64,000 bases of DNA from Pseudeuparius sepicola (lineage: Eukaryota; Arthropoda; Insecta; Coleoptera; Anthribidae). Below are positions 62,201 through 64,000 of this stretch, one piece after another (positions within the stretch are counted from its first letter, which is position 1; every line of letters starts with the position of its first letter). Made by a program: the position numbers and the translations under genes. The notes beneath the pieces were generated by a model. That model had not been told where the DNA came from. It made no database searches and worked only from the letters and a program-made list of their open reading frames with translations. The stretch covers positions 110,055,309 to 110,119,308 of the forward strand of contig OY987298.1 in the NCBI GenBank assembly GCA_963920635.1, given 5' to 3'.

Positions 62201-62854
62201 AATGACTCCAGTATCACAAAATGTTCTGCAGAATTATTATTACAGAAAACACTAGAGAAAAGAGCAAAGAAAGCGTCTTAGAGTAAACGGATAACCATAA
62301 TAATAATTAAGTATCTGCATAATACAATAAGATGTATTTTATCTCGTATTTTATAGATTAAAAATTAACTCCAAATCTTGGTGCATAACCACAACCGCCA
62401 ATAGGGTGGGCCGAAATAGACCGTAAAAAACTTTTTTACGAATTTCAAAATACCCTACCATAAAAAAGTTGTATTCTAACCTTACAAAGTTAGCAGAAAA
62501 AAAACAGGCCTGTACTCAGATTTTTTACCGGGCCCCAGGGCTCCAAAAGGTGGGCAAAAAATAATTGTTTAGAAAATCAACACCTTAGTGATTTTCTGAC
62601 CCTTCTTATGCCGAATATTATTTCCTATAATTTTTTAGTTATTTGAAAAATATTTAGCCGGGCCCCACCGTCTACAAAAATTGAAAAGTAACTATATATT
62701 GCCATTTTGTTGTGCAGCCCTTCGCTAAATTTGATATTTTTACAGTAACTATTACATTTCAAAATCAATATCAAATTTACCCAGAACTCACCACGAGGAA
62801 GTATCTGCACCTGGAGTTCCACCCGCCCTCCCACCCTTACTAAATTAATGGTAC
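62201..62854. other. Intronic or intergenic, no gene seen
   Basis: Includes two GGGCCC-containing blocks (ACCGGGCCCCAGGG, GCCGGGCCCCACCG) but no coding region. Confidence 0.5.
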
Positions 62855-64000
62855 TCAGTTATTATCTTTGTAGTACTGACCTTTGTTGTCAAATATTGGC
62901 AAGTCTGAATGAGCTTCTAGTTTTGATCTTCTATATCCTTCTCTTGATATCTCACCACACACCTTTTGAGAGGCCTCAGTTACGAGTTTCACACACCGCT
63001 CCACTGCTTGTGTATGGCAAGGAAACTTTTCAAAATCGGGTATACTCTTATCAGTTATAATATTTTGTAAATCACTATCACTATAGTTCATTGTCATGGG
63101 AGGCTCAGTTATGACACAAGATTGCCAGTCTATAAGATCTATGTAATCCTCAGCACTAAAATTAATTTTAGGTACTTTAAATATCCTGATTTCATTCGTC
63201 ACCCGTTTTCTAGCATTTTGAATCCTTCTAACAGCCAACTCTCTTATGTTGGGGCGTGAATCTGTTAACATGGAAATCAGAATGTTTTCAGGATGTGCTA
63301 GATAGCCGTTAGTTGAAAAAACCTTATCAACTATTCGTACTACTGCATCTGGAAAGTCTCTTGAAGCTTTAATAGCTTTCCAAAAATGCACTGCTCCGTG
63401 CGTTAATAGGGGTTTTGCTTTAACTTGGAACCAAGTGGCATATACATTTAAAATGAATGTGGTTAAAATGCGTAGATTTTCAGATGGACTAATAGTACCT
63501 AGATATAAACGTAAGACTCTGTTGGCCGTTGTTAGCCATCGCGCATGAGACAATTTGCCCGGATTTTTTTTTTGCCAGTTGTTCACAACATTCACCGTCA
63601 CTAATTGCACAACATATCTCATATAGATATTTCTGGTCTGTATTTAAATCTTTAACTGTTACCTCCGGTAGTTCACAATCAATTCTGCTAAAAGCCACAA
63701 GTGGCAACTTTTCACAATTTTGCAAATGTGAGCCAATAGGTCCAGAATAGGCGTATGGTCCTTTTGTGTGGCCATCTAAACTTTGTACCAAGTGGCATAG
63801 AGGCAATTCATTAGTATGAAGCAGGCGAATACTCCATTGAAGAGGTTTATTTATTTTTCGACTTCGATTAGCCTAATAGCACCTCCTTTCCATCCGGTAT
63901 TCACGTTGGTACCGTCACACCCAATAACTTCCAAATCTTTGAGATTTATTCCTTTATTTACTAGATACTGAAGGATGTGGTTTTTAATGTCTTCTGAACA
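62855..64000 (-). pseudogene. RNase-H-like transposable-element protein, frameshifted, runs off the edge
   Basis: Reading leftward from the window edge: IGCDGTNVNTGWKGGAIRLI, a shift at an A-run near 63858, then PLCHLVQSLDGHTKGPYAYS and YLYEICCAISDGECCEQLAKK, a shift at a T-run near 63566, then KLSHARWLTTANRVLRLYLG, LAHPENILISMLTD, YIDLIDWQS and FPCHTQAVERCVKLVTEAS. These blocks belong to a large multicopy protein family in hemipterans and other arthropods that behaves like a transposase with an RNase H-like core. Exact superfamily is not known to me. Both shifts are in homopolymers and could be decay or sequencing error. The start lies beyond 64000. Confidence 0.72.

Noticed and set aside
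1..64000. CRISPR arrays or bacterial operons
   Set aside because: Tandem repeats here lack regular unique spacers; introns and poly(A) signals show a eukaryotic genome.
1..64000. tRNA or rRNA genes
   Set aside because: No matching A-box/B-box pair or rRNA-like block was found on either strand by eye; a covariance-model scan would be decisive.

Overview
The window is an AT-rich eukaryotic nuclear segment, almost certainly from an insect. It shows 54-nt GT..AG introns, two recognisable animal housekeeping genes, and a very dense, nested load of transposable elements. The insect order cannot be fixed from sequence alone. The centrepiece is a complete-looking Polinton/Maverick, a virus-like self-synthesising DNA transposon, at 21816-39266 (17,451 bp). 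It has 107-bp terminal inverted repeats that start AGTAGTTAAG and a 6-bp target duplication CATGCG (21810-21815 and 39267-39272).

Polinton layout: a compact plus-strand block (22031-29451) carries a parvovirus-type phospholipase A2 fused to an adenain-like protease (broken by one in-frame stop), a penton-like minor capsid protein, a small basic protein, the double-jelly-roll major capsid protein, a predicted membrane glycoprotein, a KAND-repeat protein, a zinc-finger/FtsK-HerA packaging ATPase, two conserved-looking proteins of unknown function, a chromodomain integrase and a further unknown. A convergent minus-strand gene encodes a full-length protein-primed family B DNA polymerase (1245 aa). 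The right third has accessory genes in both directions (RNase H-like, CxxC protein, OB-fold-like, unknowns), a 342-bp tandem duplication and repeated TATA-containing units. Replication (PolB, OB-fold), integration (integrase), maturation (protease), packaging (ATPase) and capsid genes are all present.

Left of the Polinton (1-21,800): foldback and hAT-type MITEs; two paralogous minus-strand 5' coding exons (6366-6950 and 11306-11776) that end in the same motif and the same phase-0 splice donor; and a Tc1/mariner transposase relic split by a 6.3-kb env-bearing LTR retrotransposon (13890-20203). That retroelement has about 98.7% identical LTRs but lacks gag, protease, RT, RNase H and the primer-binding site.

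Right of the Polinton (39,270-64,000): a 3.9-kb near-perfect palindrome (41629-45552); a nest of at least four transposons with readable 8-bp duplications (46224-49876); a small single-pass membrane protein gene (50599-50796) convergent with a three-exon NIT2/omega-amidase gene (50973-52075); a Jockey-like LINE fragment; three copies of an element carrying parts of a THAP DNA-binding domain; the first two coding exons of GMPPA (60039-60331); a hAT-like element holding a LINE tail, with an empty paralogue at 5.7 kb; and a multiply frameshifted RNase-H-like transposable-element protein running off the right edge.
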